DNA of 64,000 nucleotides, taken from Dipylidium caninum (taxonomy: Eukaryota > Platyhelminthes > Cestoda > Cyclophyllidea > Dipylidiidae). The DNA lies in contig QEYB01000629.1 of NCBI GenBank assembly GCA_017562135.1, positions 248,001-312,000 on the forward strand, read 5' to 3'. Positions 1 through 10,127 of the stretch are shown here, piece by piece. A program made the translations under genes and the position numbers. Position 1 is the stretch's first letter. Every line of letters begins with the position of its first letter. The notes below the pieces were generated by a model, which had not been told where the DNA came from, made no database searches, and worked only from the letters and a program-made list of their open reading frames with translations.

Positions 1-1200
1 AAACACAGTGATGCCATGGTGGGAATGTAATCAAATTGTCGATAGAGGTTTAAACAACGCACCACGCAAATAATTATACGAAGTTCGGGCCAATAAGTGT
101 GAGGAAATAGTTGCTTAATAGATGCAGAGACGTGATCTCCATTCTGCGTAGATGGCATCCAGTGTACGAAACCGCCGAACATGCTTCTACCGGCTGAGCC
201 AGAGCCCCTTCTGAAAAAACAGAGGACGATAGTTCCAAACACAGGAAATGAAAGAATTAACTAAACTATGATTCTTCTAAACAAAACACTTGGATTGGAA
301 TTAATCTTTGAGCCGGCTATTAGACATCCTCTTCGAAGATAAATCAAACTATAATTGTATTAGCATTGGCATCGTTCGTAAAAATTTTACAATCGAAAAG
401 TCAATAGAAAAAACAAACAGATTACGTTAGAACTTGGTGTGAGAAGCCAGAGGCATATGAACTACTAAAACACTGTGATCTTAACCAAATAAAACCGTAC
501 CATATCTCAATATGCATTACATTAAACAAAGACAGGAGGAGTACGAACCGGGCTAGAGAAGCTATATCTTCGTCGAGACCATATAGGGTAGACAATCCAA
601 ATGCTAAAGTTAAAAGTGTGAAGTGCCGCGGCATAGAATAAACAAAAATCCTGGAATAAACTCAAAACTCCGAAGACATACCTAAAGACGCTAAACCAGA
701 GGCCGAAGATGCCAGACCGGCTGCGGTGGGAAAGTTGTTGGTGCTTTTTATATCAAGTTGTCGAAAACGAATAAGACTACCCCTTTTCATCGCGCGTAAT
801 TGTGAGACCTATTTCTTAATGGTATGAGTTCAGCGTAACGTACGATAATGACATCTTTCATACGATTGGTAAGATCTTGTTGTCTGCAAGTCAGAGTTAG
901 AGCAGTTATGGGGAACCCACTTTCCATTAAGAGTAAATTTCGTTACCACATCGGCAGAAAGGGAAATTTTCGTCCTACTATGCAACTGAAAGAATAATAT
1001 GCAATTAAACATCGGTAGAACTCACGTGCTCACTATTTAGAGTGAGGCTAAGAGAATCAGCCACAGGTTCGATGTTTAGGTAATCCGACTTTCCCCCTTT
1101 GTGATAACTCAATATATGAAACAAAAATATTACAGTATTTCAGGAGGGCTATGTTCACGGGAGCGACGACCTCGACCATGCTGAACGCCAGTTTTGGCAT
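1..1200 (-). CDS. MVD: Mevalonate diphosphate decarboxylase, 5' part (runs off the left edge)
   Basis: A GHMP-family enzyme that converts mevalonate diphosphate to isopentenyl diphosphate with ATP in the cytosolic mevalonate pathway. I read six exons, 1134-1200, 1026-1096, 864-985, 682-776, 549-603 and 63-210, joined by GT-AG introns of 37, 40, 87, 78 and 338 nt; every join keeps phase and yields 186 residues. Family motifs seen in order: APVNIALLKYWGK near the N-terminus, LNGKW, NNFPTAAGLASS (the ATP-binding loop), and ARRGSGSAGRSMFGGFVHW followed by YWPELR. The start at 1200 gives MPKLAFSMVEV; an inner ATG at 1179 is possible. The usual Cys in GSGSACRS is Gly here. The last exon ends at a donor (GTGCGT) at 62, so roughly the C-terminal half lies outside the window. 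Divergent from RPF1. Identity is secure; the exon 3-4 junction is the least certain part. Confidence 0.93.
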
Positions 1201-1341
1201 AAGCGCGTTGGAACGCAACCTTGAAAGGCTAAAGCAAGGCAATAAAAAAAATATTTTAAAAAATTTTGCCGCATCGTAAAAAAATTTTAAAATTAAAAAT
1301 TTTCAATGTTTTAAATTAATTAAAACTAATTTAATTTGATA
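1201..1341. promoter_or_regulatory. Shared promoter interval between MVD and RPF1
   Basis: The start codons of MVD (minus) and RPF1 (plus) are only 141 bp apart. Positions about 1243-1341 are almost pure A/T runs, including repeated AAAATTTT-type blocks and TTAATTAA, in contrast with the flanking coding sequence. The arrangement implies that both transcripts start within this gap or inside the neighbouring 5' ends. No specific TATA box or factor site can be assigned. Confidence 0.55.
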
Positions 1342-2468
1342 ATGAAAGGCGCAATTTGTGAACGTGGTGTCATTTGTCTACGCGGCGTGCCGACTATGTA
1401 CCGCAAGGAGACTACCAGACATCATGCTCGCGAAATAAAAAACAAGGAAAGGGCGAAGAGGGTTAAGGAAAAAAGACAACTCAGAAGGGATCGAAAGAAG
1501 AGCGGGAAAATTGCTGGGCTTCCACATACCTTGGAAACACTAAGGAATCCTGATGAAACCATCCTCCCACGGGACGATCCCGATTTGATACACGAAGAGG
1601 AAAAGGTATGGCGCAAATTATAGGTGCTTAGTTGCTTGCAGGATGAGTTGTCGCGAATCTACTCCGGGGAGGTTGAACCCAAATTACTTCTAACTCATTC
1701 GGATCGCGTTAGCCCACGTACCATTGGCTTCTGCAAAGAATTGTCGCGAGTAAGCGTGATTAATGTCCTCGACACGCTTAAACTATGTTTTCATTTTGTT
1801 GATTCAGGGGTTTTTCTTTAAAGGTCATACCTAACATGAAGCTCGTTCCTCGTTGGCATGCACCTTTGAAAAAACTTATCCCTAAGGCGATAGAGCATGG
1901 ATTTACGGCTGTATTAGTCGTGAACGAGGATATGAAGAAGATCGACACATTAGTGGTCAGTCACTTACCCAGTGGACCAACAGCCACTTTTCGTGTCACC
2001 AATGTTACACCGCGTCGAAAGCTGCGTGGACTCAAGAATAGAGGAATTGAAGACGATGTCATCCCACACCTGATCCTTAACCGTTTCTTGACCGCCCTGG
2101 GGCGCCGTGTTGAACGTATCCTTGGAGCTCTTTTCCCTTCTACTTCGAGAGACAAGCCATTGCCTCACTGTCGCACCGTTGTCTTCCACAATCAGCGTGA
2201 CTTTATATTCTTCCGGCATTACCGATATATCCACCGAAGAAACCACGACAGTGTGGTGACTAAGAATGGAAAGCCGGAGGAGAACACAGAAATGGCAGTA
2301 TCTTTAAAAGAACCGCTGGACTGTGTTGTGGTGAATGAAGTAGGACCGAGATTCACTCTTAAGTTGAAGTCTATCCAGCGTGGCACCTTTGACAGCCAAT
2401 TCGGTGACTATGAATGGGTTCGCAAGACCGCTGTTATTGGTAGATCAAGACGGACCTTTGTATTATAG
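1342..2468 (+). CDS. RPF1: Ribosome production factor 1 (Brix-domain protein)
   Basis: A nucleolar Brix-domain protein needed to process pre-rRNA (ITS2) during 60S subunit assembly; in yeast it is recruited early with Mak16. Three exons: 1342-1605, 1642-1749 and 1824-2468, with introns of 36 and 74 nt and all phases intact, giving 338 residues (human about 349). Visible signatures are the basic N-terminal stretch EIKNKERAKRVKEKRQ, then ETLRNPDETIL, LLLTHSDRVSPRTI, TVVFHNQRDFIFFRHYRYI and GPRFTLKLKSIQRGTFDSQF, ending in SRRTFVL. Together these are diagnostic of RPF1 rather than IMP4 or RPF2. The segment between HRYI and GPRFTLK is longer than in vertebrates. The start may be 1342 or the in-frame ATG at 1396. 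Convergent with PRDM13. Confidence 0.95.
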
Positions 2469-3352
2469 TGAAATATCTGCTTCCCAACTTGTTAAAATGG
2501 TGGGTCTATCTGTTTTTGAGATAATTCGAGTACCTTTACCGAATTCCCTTATTAGTTCGGCTTTTTTATTAGCTTTCCCAAACGTTTTGTTTAAACGCGG
2601 GCCTGTCATAGCTACTGCATCTGTTTTCAAATGGTCACCGACTATTGCAATGTATGACGCCGACATTCGGCATTTGTCTGCCAGTCCAAAATTTTTGTTA
2701 TTGAAGGGGTTGCGACGTAATTCGCGTCGGTCGTATGGACTTACCCTCGATCTTCGATGGGTTTTGGTCGATATCGCAAATACTTTGCCGGTATTTGATC
2801 TTTGGATTCTCATCAGATCCCCTTCTAGTGTCTTTTGGGTGCGAGTCATATTTACTGTTACATAAGTATTCATGGAGCTGGCTCTGCACTCATTTGTTCT
2901 AAAATGGATACTACTCTAAATTGTCTCCCGCGTAGTGTGATGTTAGGTCCCTGTGCTTATTCCGCGCAGTAATGTCAGAATAAATGCTTGAAAGAAGTTG
3001 TGCGTTACTCTAAAATGAGTCTAATTCGTACGACTAGCTGCGTTTTGCCAGTTTCACGGTATGCGATATAATCTCGCTCACAGCTGCTAGACGGTCCAGT
3101 TGGTTTTAGTCATTGGGGTATGCTTGCGTGGTGCATTTTAGGCTTTCACCCTCTATTTGGCAACCTACTGAATTTTACTGTAAAATTAATCCACCCAATA
3201 TTGACAAAATTGCAAATCATGGTTAGAAGGGGCGACAGGATGGTGAGCCGAAGTGGCAGACATGTGACTGGCTGGTTTCTCACGCACTGCCGACACCCCC
3301 TTGCTCAAAGTACGCGATGTGCATACTTGTTATTAAAAGAAACTAAGTTCTA
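2469..3352. other. Convergent intergenic region between RPF1 and PRDM13
   Basis: About 880 bp holding the 3' flanks of two genes that face each other. An AATAAA at 2979-2984 is a possible poly(A) signal for RPF1, 511 nt after its stop, but it is not distinctive. Open frames here on both strands lack splice context, conserved motifs or composition different from background. I recognise no gene or repeat. Confidence 0.6.
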
Positions 3353-6258
3353 TTACTTTGTTTCATGTTTACGCTTCATGTGTCTCTCAAAGTCTCTCCT
3401 CCTGGCAGAGATGTTTCCGCATGTTCTGCAGATATAAGGGTTCATTATTCCCCCGTCTCCTTGCACTCCTCCTCCATGGGTTCGTAGATGTTTGTTCAGG
3501 TTTGAGGGGTCACCAAAGCGTCGGGAACACACACGACAGACCAGGGGTTTATGGCCGGTGTGCGTACGCTGGTGTATCGTCAAGCTATAACGTCTGGTGT
3601 AGCGACGTCCACAGAAATTGCAAGTATGTTCTGGCTCCTGATCTCTCATCCTCGTTTCCCTTCGTCTGTCCGTTCCGCAAGTCGCCAGGAAGAGATGCGA
3701 TTTAAGGCTGTTAGGTTGACGAAAGTTCAGACCACACACAGTGCAACGGTAGCATGTAGGACCTGAAACGAGAGACCCTACTTGCTGCTCAATCTGGTCC
3801 CAGACGAGACTTCGACTGATTCTTTTGTCTGATCGACTAATCAAATCAACATATGTCGATGGTTAACCTATCAAACCGACTACAGAAGCAGTGAGTGCTT
3901 GATTCTGGTGCATGCCTAAGTCCAGAACCTTCGAGTTTCTTCCCTTCATTTAAACAATTGTGCATATTTGCTGATATAACAACTGGACTATGGTAAATTG
4001 GGACATCGCAGTCGTTTGACCTCCTTCACCTTCCTAGACTACCCTGTTTCAAATCCTCTCCGAAAGTCACTTCAAAACATAAATTTACTTCTACTCTGGT
4101 TTGTGATGATTAGCACCAGTGAGCGGACTCCCGCAAGAAATGTAGGAACGACATATTGTGGAATATGAAGGCCGAAGATTAACTTAGCCTCTCTTGAATT
4201 GCACAACTTTCCGAATTGAAATGATTTTTTTCTAGTCCTCACATTTAATGGACTCGAGGAATCGCTTAACGGATGCTACATATGTGGCATTAGATAGTTC
4301 ATTTCATAGTTCCCTTTGGTCTGTTCACCCTCTCATTTCCAGTGGTCTCCTGAAGGGCTTACTCATTTTAAAATGAAAGTAGCATTATCTCTATTCTTTT
4401 CTCACTGAAAATACTGGCCATAGACGAGCTTAGCTTAATAAACATTTATAGTAATTTAAAAAAAACTGAATGTGAGAACATCCTAAAGGGACTGGGAGCG
4501 GAGTCCCCTTCGTTCGACAAAGTCTCACGTAATCTATCATGATTGTCTGCTTCCAACGGTAGGTAACGCTATTCCTGAGGCACCACCACGCTGTTAGTAG
4601 TATAGCGGTAGCACAGTAAATAACCTTACTTTTTATGTGCTGGACGGTCAAAAAAGGTATGCCAATGCAAAGGCCCAGGAAGAGGTCAGGCCATGCAAGC
4701 AATTCACTTCCATTGCTGATATCTCTCAAAACGTAAAATCGCAACGGTCCAACTTCCGGGACTTGGTTGCCATGGTGCTCGCAAATAGGTGACACGATGA
4801 TCCCAAGTCCTCCGGTTGTCTCATCGACCGCCCTCGTGATTGCGATATTCTGGTCACAACAATTTTGGGCGGGACGAATATCGTTGAGCCAGTCGTTACC
4901 GCCCTCACTTTCCATAGGTTCCACGCCAGTTTCTTGAACAGTAAAGCCGATCTCGGTGGGCAGAAGCTGGTGAAATCACAAAAAATCCATTGAAAGCAAA
5001 ATCCACGCTGTTTCACGTGGTCACCGATTTTCTCATGTGTCATGATAACTACGCTTCAATGTTGAAATTTTTTTAATTACGCGTATTAACCAGAATCAAG
5101 TTGCCTAAAATAGACGACAGGATTTAATTGCTATTTGGAACAGACTTTCGTTTTGGGTATTAGTGTAGGTCGCAACAATGGCAAGCGGAACTTCACGGCC
5201 ATTTGTTAATCTGGTGAAGAACGATTTTGTTTAGTAATGCCTCAGTCCACCAGTTCGATGGTGCAACATCTAACCGAGCATTTCTAGTTCCGGAAAGCTC
5301 TGCTGACACGTTGATCAGGCGTGCAAAGGAAGTGAATACTTCAGCAATCCGGTGAAGTGGGCTGATATTCGGTATCTGAGTCTCCGTTGACATTCCTAAA
5401 GGGGAACTTTGTCCCCGAAATTCTCCAATAACTGAGTTGGTGCATTAACTCGCCACGTAAACATCGTTGCCTGCTGCAAGCCACTAGCAGCGCCGGAGTC
5501 TAGGGTTGGTGGGCACATCATTCAGCTTCCCACCTTCGTTACATTTGTCAATTCTCATCACGAGGATTTTTAGGAGCATGCTGAAAGAGGGGATCGTATC
5601 TCCAAGTCGAGGAGTCCCCAACAGTCGAAATGAAGGTTCAGAGTGCATCGATGCATGCTTTACGAGTTGCATTAAAATCGCTACATCTACCGAATCAGCC
5701 CTCCGGATGATAGTTTTGCTCTACCGACACACATTGAGTCGTTGCTTGAAGCGACATCGGTGTAATTCAACTGTTAAACAAGTGAAGAGGTTGATCAGTG
5801 GATTACGGTTGAAGTTAAAAATCAAGGGCACCATTAATGAAAGAGGGGGCGGTCAGCACTGCACTTTTCCCGCCTCTAAGAGCGAGCCAAGTGGATGAGG
5901 TTATCAACAAGGTGGGATGAGAGATGACCGTAAACGTACGTATTTGTGTGATCGGTTCACCTGAGCCATCTGTCTCTAAGCCTTGTGGGGCACACGGGTG
6001 AGCTTCTTGCGCTCCCAACGTCTTAGTCTGATTTTCACTCCTCTAATCATCAGCTTTTGGGGAGTTACGAGAACTCAGAGGCGGATGAAAGAGAGGCACA
6101 ATTGGACTCACCACGAGAGGTGACCGATCATCGGTCGAAGATTCGACGAGAGCACCGAGGAAGCATTTGAAACACAGGGATGAGGCGGAGCCCAAACAAG
6201 TCCCGATGGGAATAGAGGCGGAGGCGGAGAGCACACCTCTAACGTGGGTGCGGGTCAT
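3353..6258 (-). CDS. PRDM13: PR-domain zinc finger transcription factor, PRDM13 orthologue
   Basis: A nuclear transcriptional regulator; in vertebrates and flies PRDM13 orthologues control neuronal subtype choice. Exons are 6112-6258, 4630-4966 and 3353-3762, with introns of 1145 and 867 bp and consistent phases, giving 297 residues. An in-frame TAG directly precedes the ATG. The PR (SET-like) domain covers about residues 10-160: ASIPIGTCLGS, NDWLNDIRPAQNCCDQN, LRFYVLRDISNGSELLAW. ZF1 is YRCTVCGLNFRQPNSLKSH, with PNSLK as in PRDM13. ZF2-4 follow: CNFCGRRYTRRYSLTIHQRTH, CRVCSRRFGDPSNLNKHLRTH and CRTCGNISARRRDFERHMKRKH. GDPSNLNKH and RRRDFERH are PRDM13 hallmarks. The protein is far shorter than the human one (about 707 residues) because the ZF1-ZF2 linker is only some 20 residues. 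ZF1 has an atypical second half (HLFLATC). Other PRDM members fit less well. Confidence 0.9.
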
Positions 6259-7545
6259 GTTCTAGCGGCCGTGTGTAGTGGTTACTCTCCCCGACTCGGC
6301 ATTCCCCCCCGACCACTGACACTTCCACTATCAGCCAATAGACCGCTGTCTGGGAGGTGGCCGCGCACCCCGAAGGGGTGGGTGCAGGCTCGGAGGCCGG
6401 CCAATGAAGGTGTGAGGGCTGGAGGAGGAGGAGCTATGGTGGGCCCACGCAATGACAGAAAACGGTAGAGTAAATAAAGTCTTAAGATCGCACAGCCGAG
6501 TCGCTCATACCATTGCCGATTGCCGAACAAGAAGCTTTACTCCCCTTCAAACCGTAGGAAAATACTAGCCTCGCTCGGACAAATGCGGGGTAAGAAATTT
6601 TGTCTCAAAATAACTTCCCAACTTGGGCAGATCTCTGAGAGTGCTATGAATTCGCCTCATCGTCGAGAGCTTCGTCTACGAGTGTTGGTCTGTATTGAGC
6701 GAGGAGTCGCCTTCCGCCTTGGAAAAGGGCATGTATGGTGAAATGCTCGTCTAGGGGAGAAACCCTTCCACCTGCAACTGGCGTATCACATCCATACTTT
6801 CAGGAAAACTCGTGAGGAAAGGATGAGTCCCGCCTTTCAGCAGTGTGATGTGCAGCAGTACTGAACAGACGCATTCCAAAGCTGGGATATTTCGGCGTGT
6901 GGACCAGAATTGGTGGTTAAAATCTATGTCAGTCCGGAGAATCCCCAAAACAGCGAGTTTGCCCTGCGTCATGTACGCGCGTCTTTCTGCTTGTGTATCA
7001 CTTCCGACGCTTCTCTTAACTCACCGAGTAAGCCCGATATTCCAGCTGATGCGAGCGGGGCCACTTTTGCTGTGACTTAATTGAGGCGTCACGAGACAAC
7101 GCGTATATTCCCCCAGGCCCTGAGACGGAGAGAGTGACGTCCTGTAAGTGGACGGATGTGGCTGTCCACCTTGAGAGGTGGACTCCAGGCTACAGTAAAG
7201 AAAATCAGTTAATTTCACTAAGGAAGGGTGACGTACAGAGAGTTCAATGTGGAGCAGTTAGAGAATGACTGAAAAAGCGGAAGTACCAAATCGCGCCTTA
7301 GCACAACAGTACGAGGATGTTGGGAACATCTCCACTCTGTCGCCTTTCCTGCTACCTCATGGAGTAGTTACCATTGTTATCCGGTACATACAGACAATTT
7401 GGCGACCTGTGCAGTGTAGCAAAACAGAGACCGAAACACAACAGTTTGCAGACGGGAAGGAATTTTGTCTTAGGGCCAGGCAAAACTTCTCTGAAGCTGT
7501 TCACAGCGCGCCTATGGTACACAGCACTCCGCTAGGCCCTCCATT
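6259..7545. other. 5' flank of PRDM13, G+C-rich, no gene recognised
   Basis: This is the upstream region of PRDM13. Around 6250-6450 the sequence is clearly richer in G and C than the rest of the window, as expected of a promoter-proximal segment of a developmental gene. Open frames on both strands (for example 6244-6468 plus and 6282-6530 minus) overlap one another and are explained by base composition. No repeat, RNA gene or conserved protein motif was seen. Confidence 0.5.
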
Positions 7546-7904
7546 ATGGCCGCGAAAATATTCCTGTTTGCCTTGGTTTACGTTGTATTCGCATCGCACC
7601 GCCATGCAAGTCACGAGACCATAGGTAAGTCGAGAGCTGCGTTTCCTCTGAATTGGGAAAAAGACAAGTAGAAAAAACGCCCTCAGGCATGCGAAAATGA
7701 CGGGGGGTGGAAACTGATGTTTTGCAGGGTCCGGGTCTCGAGCGCCTGCCTGTGTCGACAGGAGTCGAGAAATTAATAGGACCTTATAAAACGCGACCGA
7801 CACTTTATAGCAGTCATGGATTAGTCGAACTTCTCACTTCATGCGGTTGCCGCAAACCCCCAAGAGAGTATAATGAGTACGCCGATAGCATTGCAGCGCG
7901 GTGA
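7546..7904 (+). CDS. Candidate small secreted peptide gene (weak)
   Basis: I do not recognise this. An ATG at 7546 opens MAAKIFLFALVYVVFASHRHA, which has the shape of a signal peptide (short basic start, hydrophobic core, small residues near a cleavage site), and the frame reaches a good donor (G|GTAAGT) at 7625. A matching acceptor (TTTTGCAG) ends at 7728. The obvious join is in the wrong phase and stops after about 20 residues. The other frame is open for about 58 codons to 7904 and contains KLIGPYKTRPTLY and GLVELLTSCGCRKPP. So either the join is different, a base is missing (single-base frame breaks occur elsewhere in the window), or this is chance. No family can be named. Confidence 0.2.
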
Positions 7905-10127
7905 TGATATCTACTATCACCTAAGTCTGCTATCGTGATGTTCACTTTGCCCTTCGAAGAGGCTCCTGTTACCATGTCGCTCGTCCAACTTTCTCCGGAG
8001 TCGAAATGTCGACCCATCACTTGTGGCCGCATCACTTCATGAATGCTTGGGGATGAAAGAAACTATCATCTGGCAATCCAATGTGTGGTGTTAGATATAA
8101 ATTAGCTAATGTAAATAAAAGACGTCCTGAATAAATTAAGTGATTAAGTTTTTACTCGACCCACACTTCGTCATAATAAAAAAATCATGGAAGTCGTGAG
8201 GACCACTGAGAAGTTACAAGCTTAAATATAATCACGACGTTTCTCCTCACCGACAGCCTCCGTTTGGGCTGCAACTACTCACACAGCGACTCGGATATCG
8301 CGCCGAAGAATGACGCCGTAATGGCGAGTCAAGTGGATAGTAGCAGGGAACAATTGACGTTCTTCTGCGACGAATGCAATGGAGGTGAGGACAAAAACGA
8401 GTGTGACTTGGAGCTGCTCTCACGGCGGCTGCCGTTCTCGCCGCCCACTAGAGGATGCTCCATTCTCACCATCCGCCGCCAACATCTGCCGTCTGCAATA
8501 TGCCGCCCTGGAGCCGAGGCGACGGTGTCAGGGTTACATCGGCTGAAATGAACTCGCTTCCTGCCATCGCCACTTCCTCCGAGCCTCTCTGTGCCCGTAA
8601 TGAGCCGACAGGATAACACTTTGAATGACAACTACCAACGGGTAGTTTTGCGTGCATTACTGCGGACACGAGAGCCTGACAGGGCACCCCGGAAACCGTA
8701 GTGGTAAACTGTGCACTGATGAGCGGGTCGGGAAAGGAACGTGATGAAGTGGCACCATGTTACACGCCTAATACAAATGATGATCTCCAGACACAGAAGT
8801 CGACCCCTGCCGAATCCCCGTTCTGAAGACGAACAAATGATGAGGTAGAATCCTTCCAAAATGATGGAGTTTAGGTCCGTTACTCTCCTACCCCCAAGAT
8901 CAGGGGACGGGGGGGTCGAACTTCTGAAAAGTCATCACCTCCAGTGGAGTTTTCGACGCACGTTGGTTCACACCTCGGGTGGTAAGACTTTATTACCCAC
9001 GGTGAGGTCGCACAATGTCGCCAACACTGAAGGTGCCAAGAGGGCCACGCGACCAGGGTGGCGAGGAGGGCCTGCAAGTGGGTTTACGACCTCTCGCGAG
9101 CACATTGAGCCCTCAACGTGGGCAAGTCGGCGCGGAGAGGTAAAGTGGAAAGACTCGCTGACCGATTACACTTAGGAGCGAAAGTGCGGACGAGCAGGGG
9201 GCCAGACGGGGGCCCGAACCGACGAGGAGGGGCGTGGCGATTTTAGTAGTCTGACACGTGGACAAAACCCTCTCGAGGGAATAAAACGAGAACAGAATTC
9301 TACCGACGGGGCGAGAGGTGTCCGATGGCTCGCCACTCGAAGCTAACACCTTTTCCGGATGACTAAGCCACCAAAGCAGGAAAATTAACAATAACTCGCA
9401 TTGAACTGGATCTTCGTTCTGCCCAGTTCCAAACCCAAATTTTCCTCCACTCAAAACAGGACAAGTCTCATCCCCCAAGGCCGAGTTAGGACGCAGATGG
9501 CGCACAATGGTTTGGACAGGGAGTAGGAATGGCTTAGGCGAATAGGCACCGACTCGACATTCGCTAGACCGTCCTACCTCAAAGGATTCTCTTATTTACT
9601 GACATTTCAGGGCAAACTTAAAGAGTTAGTCGGCAGGGTTTGCTCATCGTTCCCCATTGCCAACTGGGTATGTTGGTGTAGTCAAAGAACCATACCGTCA
9701 ACTAGCAGCTCGAATATCACTTGGATAACAGTAACTAAGTAAGATGAAGTAAATACTGGAGTTATCATGTGATTTTAAAGGTCTATTAGTCAATGAACAA
9801 AAAAGACAAGGGTGATAGAAAAGAAAGGAAGGAAAGAGGGAAAGATGACATGGAAATATGAAGTGAAAGTAAAATAATAGAGGAGGGAGATCCGAACTAC
9901 GGTATCGAGGTGGGGAAACTGCAGGGGCACGTGGAAAGAAGTGCACATGTGTACATGAGCCGGGCCGGCCGAAACATCGCCTGAGACAGGAGAGGGGATG
10001 ATCAGCCGCACCAAAAGGCTGACTGAGGCTAGCGCAGTGAAAAACCAGATATACACGAATCGACAGAACTACAATAGCCGGAGGAGGTAGGTCAACATCT
10101 GGGGTCCAAGAGTGACATTCTTGGCCG
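7905..10127. other. Intergenic region downstream of ACC, no gene recognised
   Basis: Between the candidate peptide and the ACC stop codon. Positions about 8.3-9.5 kb are moderately G+C-rich and carry several overlapping open frames on both strands (8264-8551 plus, 8329-8631 minus, 8861-9175 plus, 9113-9505 minus). None shows a domain, a conserved motif or a consistent exon chain. From about 9790 to 9900 the plus strand is strongly purine-rich (GAAAGGAAGGAAAG-type), which reads as a pyrimidine-rich 3' flank or UTR on the ACC sense strand. Confidence 0.45.

Noticed and set aside
2380..2865. 161-codon open frame overlapping the RPF1 end
   Set aside because: It runs in another frame over the RPF1 3' end and beyond, with no motif and no splice context.
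7728..7904. Resemblance of GLVELLTSCGCR to an insulin B-chain core
   Set aside because: The first cysteine is missing, the spacing from LVE to CG is one residue short, and no A-chain-like CC-x3-C-x8-C follows nearby.
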